Below are positions 6,406 through 6,656 of a DNA stretch of 6,656 nucleotides, in pieces. The position numbers and the translations under genes are program-made. The stretch is from an uncultured Clostridia bacterium (GTDB taxonomy: Bacteria; Bacillota; Clostridia; HGM11327): the NCBI GenBank assembly GCA_905210525.1, contig CAJLXE010000092.1, forward strand, positions 1-6,656. The letters are read 5' to 3'. A model generated the notes under the pieces. That model was not told where the DNA came from. It did no database searches and was given only the letters and a program-made list of their open reading frames with translations. Every line of letters begins with the position of its first letter. Positions within the stretch are counted from its first letter, which is position 1.

Positions 6406-6596
6406 ACAAACTCTTTAATATCTGATTTATTATAATACACAGAATTCCTGCAAAAGTATATAAATTTCTCGTAATGTTCATGATCATATGGTGTTATTTT
6501 ATTCTGCCTGTTCTTATGTGTAATCCTATACATTGCCGTTTTTCTGTCAAATTTATTATACTCATTATAGTCCGAATTTCGGTTTTCTGTTAACAA
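6393..6596 (-). CDS. Doubtful small ORF of 67 codons
   Basis: The frame runs from a TTG (6596-6594) to a TGA (6395-6393), and the stop lies within the 5' arm of the terminator hairpin. The product is rich in Asn, Tyr, Lys and Asp, hydrophilic and without a membrane segment, signal peptide or Gly-Gly leader site. I do not recognise it. Against a real gene: no Shine-Dalgarno site precedes the TTG or the internal ATG (6533), the composition looks like translated AT-rich DNA, and the best promoter in the area starts transcription downstream of the TTG. In its favour, a terminator follows immediately. It may be the remnant of a longer gene, since an upstream in-frame TGA closes the frame just before the TTG. 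Confidence 0.22.
   Translation of the reverse strand: MLTENRNSDYNEYNKFDRKTAMYRITHKNRQNKITPYDHEHYEKFIYFCRNSVYYNKSDIKEFVCAD
6523..6550 (-). promoter_or_regulatory. Possible second, tandem minus-strand promoter
   Basis: A perfect TTGACA (6550-6545) is followed after 16 bp by TAGGAT (6528-6523, four of six matches to TATAAT). It lies just downstream of the stronger promoter at 6593-6564 and points the same way. It is a weaker candidate. Confidence 0.25.
6564..6593 (-). promoter_or_regulatory. Near-consensus minus-strand promoter with a palindrome in its spacer
   Basis: TTAACA (6593-6588, five of six matches to TTGACA), an 18-bp spacer and a perfect TATAAT (6569-6564) form a strong sigma-A-type promoter facing the ABC operon. 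The spacer contains the palindrome CCGAA-A-TTCGG (6582-6572). A repressor, or a spacer-binding activator, could act there. Confidence 0.55.
6572..6582. repeat. 11-bp palindrome inside a promoter spacer
   Basis: CCGAATTTCGG on the + strand has perfect 5-bp arms around one central base. It sits wholly between the -35 and -10 boxes of the minus-strand promoter at 6564-6593. This is a typical operator position, but no regulator gene is visible in the window. Confidence 0.4.
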
Positions 6597-6656
6597 ATCA
6601 ATATTGCTTCATGAAAAATAATGTGATTTTCTAAAAGTTTAATGATACATGATATA

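Larger units (their letters stand above)
6368..6557 (-). ncRNA. Candidate short transcript (sRNA or leader) of about 190 nt
   Basis: A near-consensus minus-strand promoter (6593-6564) predicts a start near 6557, and the first strong terminator downstream ends at 6368. This defines a transcript of about 190 nt. The only frame of note inside it is the 3' part of the 67-codon frame at 6393-6596, from the ATG at 6533, and that ATG has no Shine-Dalgarno site. I recognise no known RNA family: no T-box, and no obvious riboswitch core. The claim rests on promoter and terminator signals, not on RNA evidence. Confidence 0.33.

Noticed and set aside
6429..6434. Further minus-strand TATAAT
   Set aside because: No acceptable -35 box lies 16-18 bp upstream, and such hexamers are expected by chance in DNA this AT-rich.
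6393..6596. Exporter substrate: a bacteriocin-like precursor peptide
   Set aside because: The small frame has no Gly-Gly leader site, no Cys/Ser/Thr-rich core and no ribosome binding site, and the ABC proteins have no C39 peptidase domain.
1..6656. CRISPR array, tRNA, insertion sequence, phage or defence genes
   Set aside because: No regularly spaced repeats, cloverleaf sequences, transposase motifs or recognisable defence domains were seen on either strand.

Overview
The window is AT-rich (about 40% G+C by eye) and reads as a low-G+C Gram-positive, most likely a gut- or sediment-type Clostridia member. The signs are strong purine-rich Shine-Dalgarno sites (AAGGAG, AGAGGAGG), sigma-A-like promoters, hairpin-plus-T terminators, an NrdR typical of Firmicutes, and half-size ABC exporters in the style of Clostridia. 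The assignment is an inference from style and families; no rRNA or other taxonomic marker is present.

Layout, left to right. (1) Positions 1-383: the 3' end of an unrecognised + strand gene with a Cys/His/Asp-rich tail, closed by an intrinsic terminator. (2) 432-727: a noncoding spacer with a 12-bp palindrome, a 10-bp direct repeat, a (CAGA)4 tract and a good promoter. (3) 728-2542: a two-gene + strand operon of nrdR, the zinc-ribbon/ATP-cone repressor of ribonucleotide reductase genes, followed 3 nt later by a single-span HlyD-like membrane-fusion/adaptor protein. (4) 2575-2606: a 13-bp stem that ends both this operon and the convergent one. (5) 2644-6287: a two-gene minus-strand operon of ABC half-transporters overlapping by 4 nt (TTGA). 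The genes are transcribed from right to left. (6) 6288-6656: the upstream region of the ABC operon. It holds a likely operon promoter and, further upstream, a compact minus-strand unit: a near-consensus promoter with a palindrome in its spacer, about 150 nt with no convincing gene, and a strong terminator whose G-U pairs form only in the minus-strand RNA.

How the genes may work together. NrdR and the HlyD-like protein are presumably co-transcribed, and the second is probably translated by coupling because it has no visible ribosome binding site. The two ABC proteins almost certainly form a heterodimeric exporter. Each has six predicted membrane spans and one nucleotide-binding domain, and both domains keep all the canonical catalytic motifs. 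The substrate cannot be read from the sequence. No precursor peptide, immunity gene, regulator gene or defence module is visible in the window. The best candidate for something undescribed is the small promoter-to-terminator unit at about 6368-6593, which is either an sRNA, a broken small gene, or a leader/attenuator for the exporter operon.
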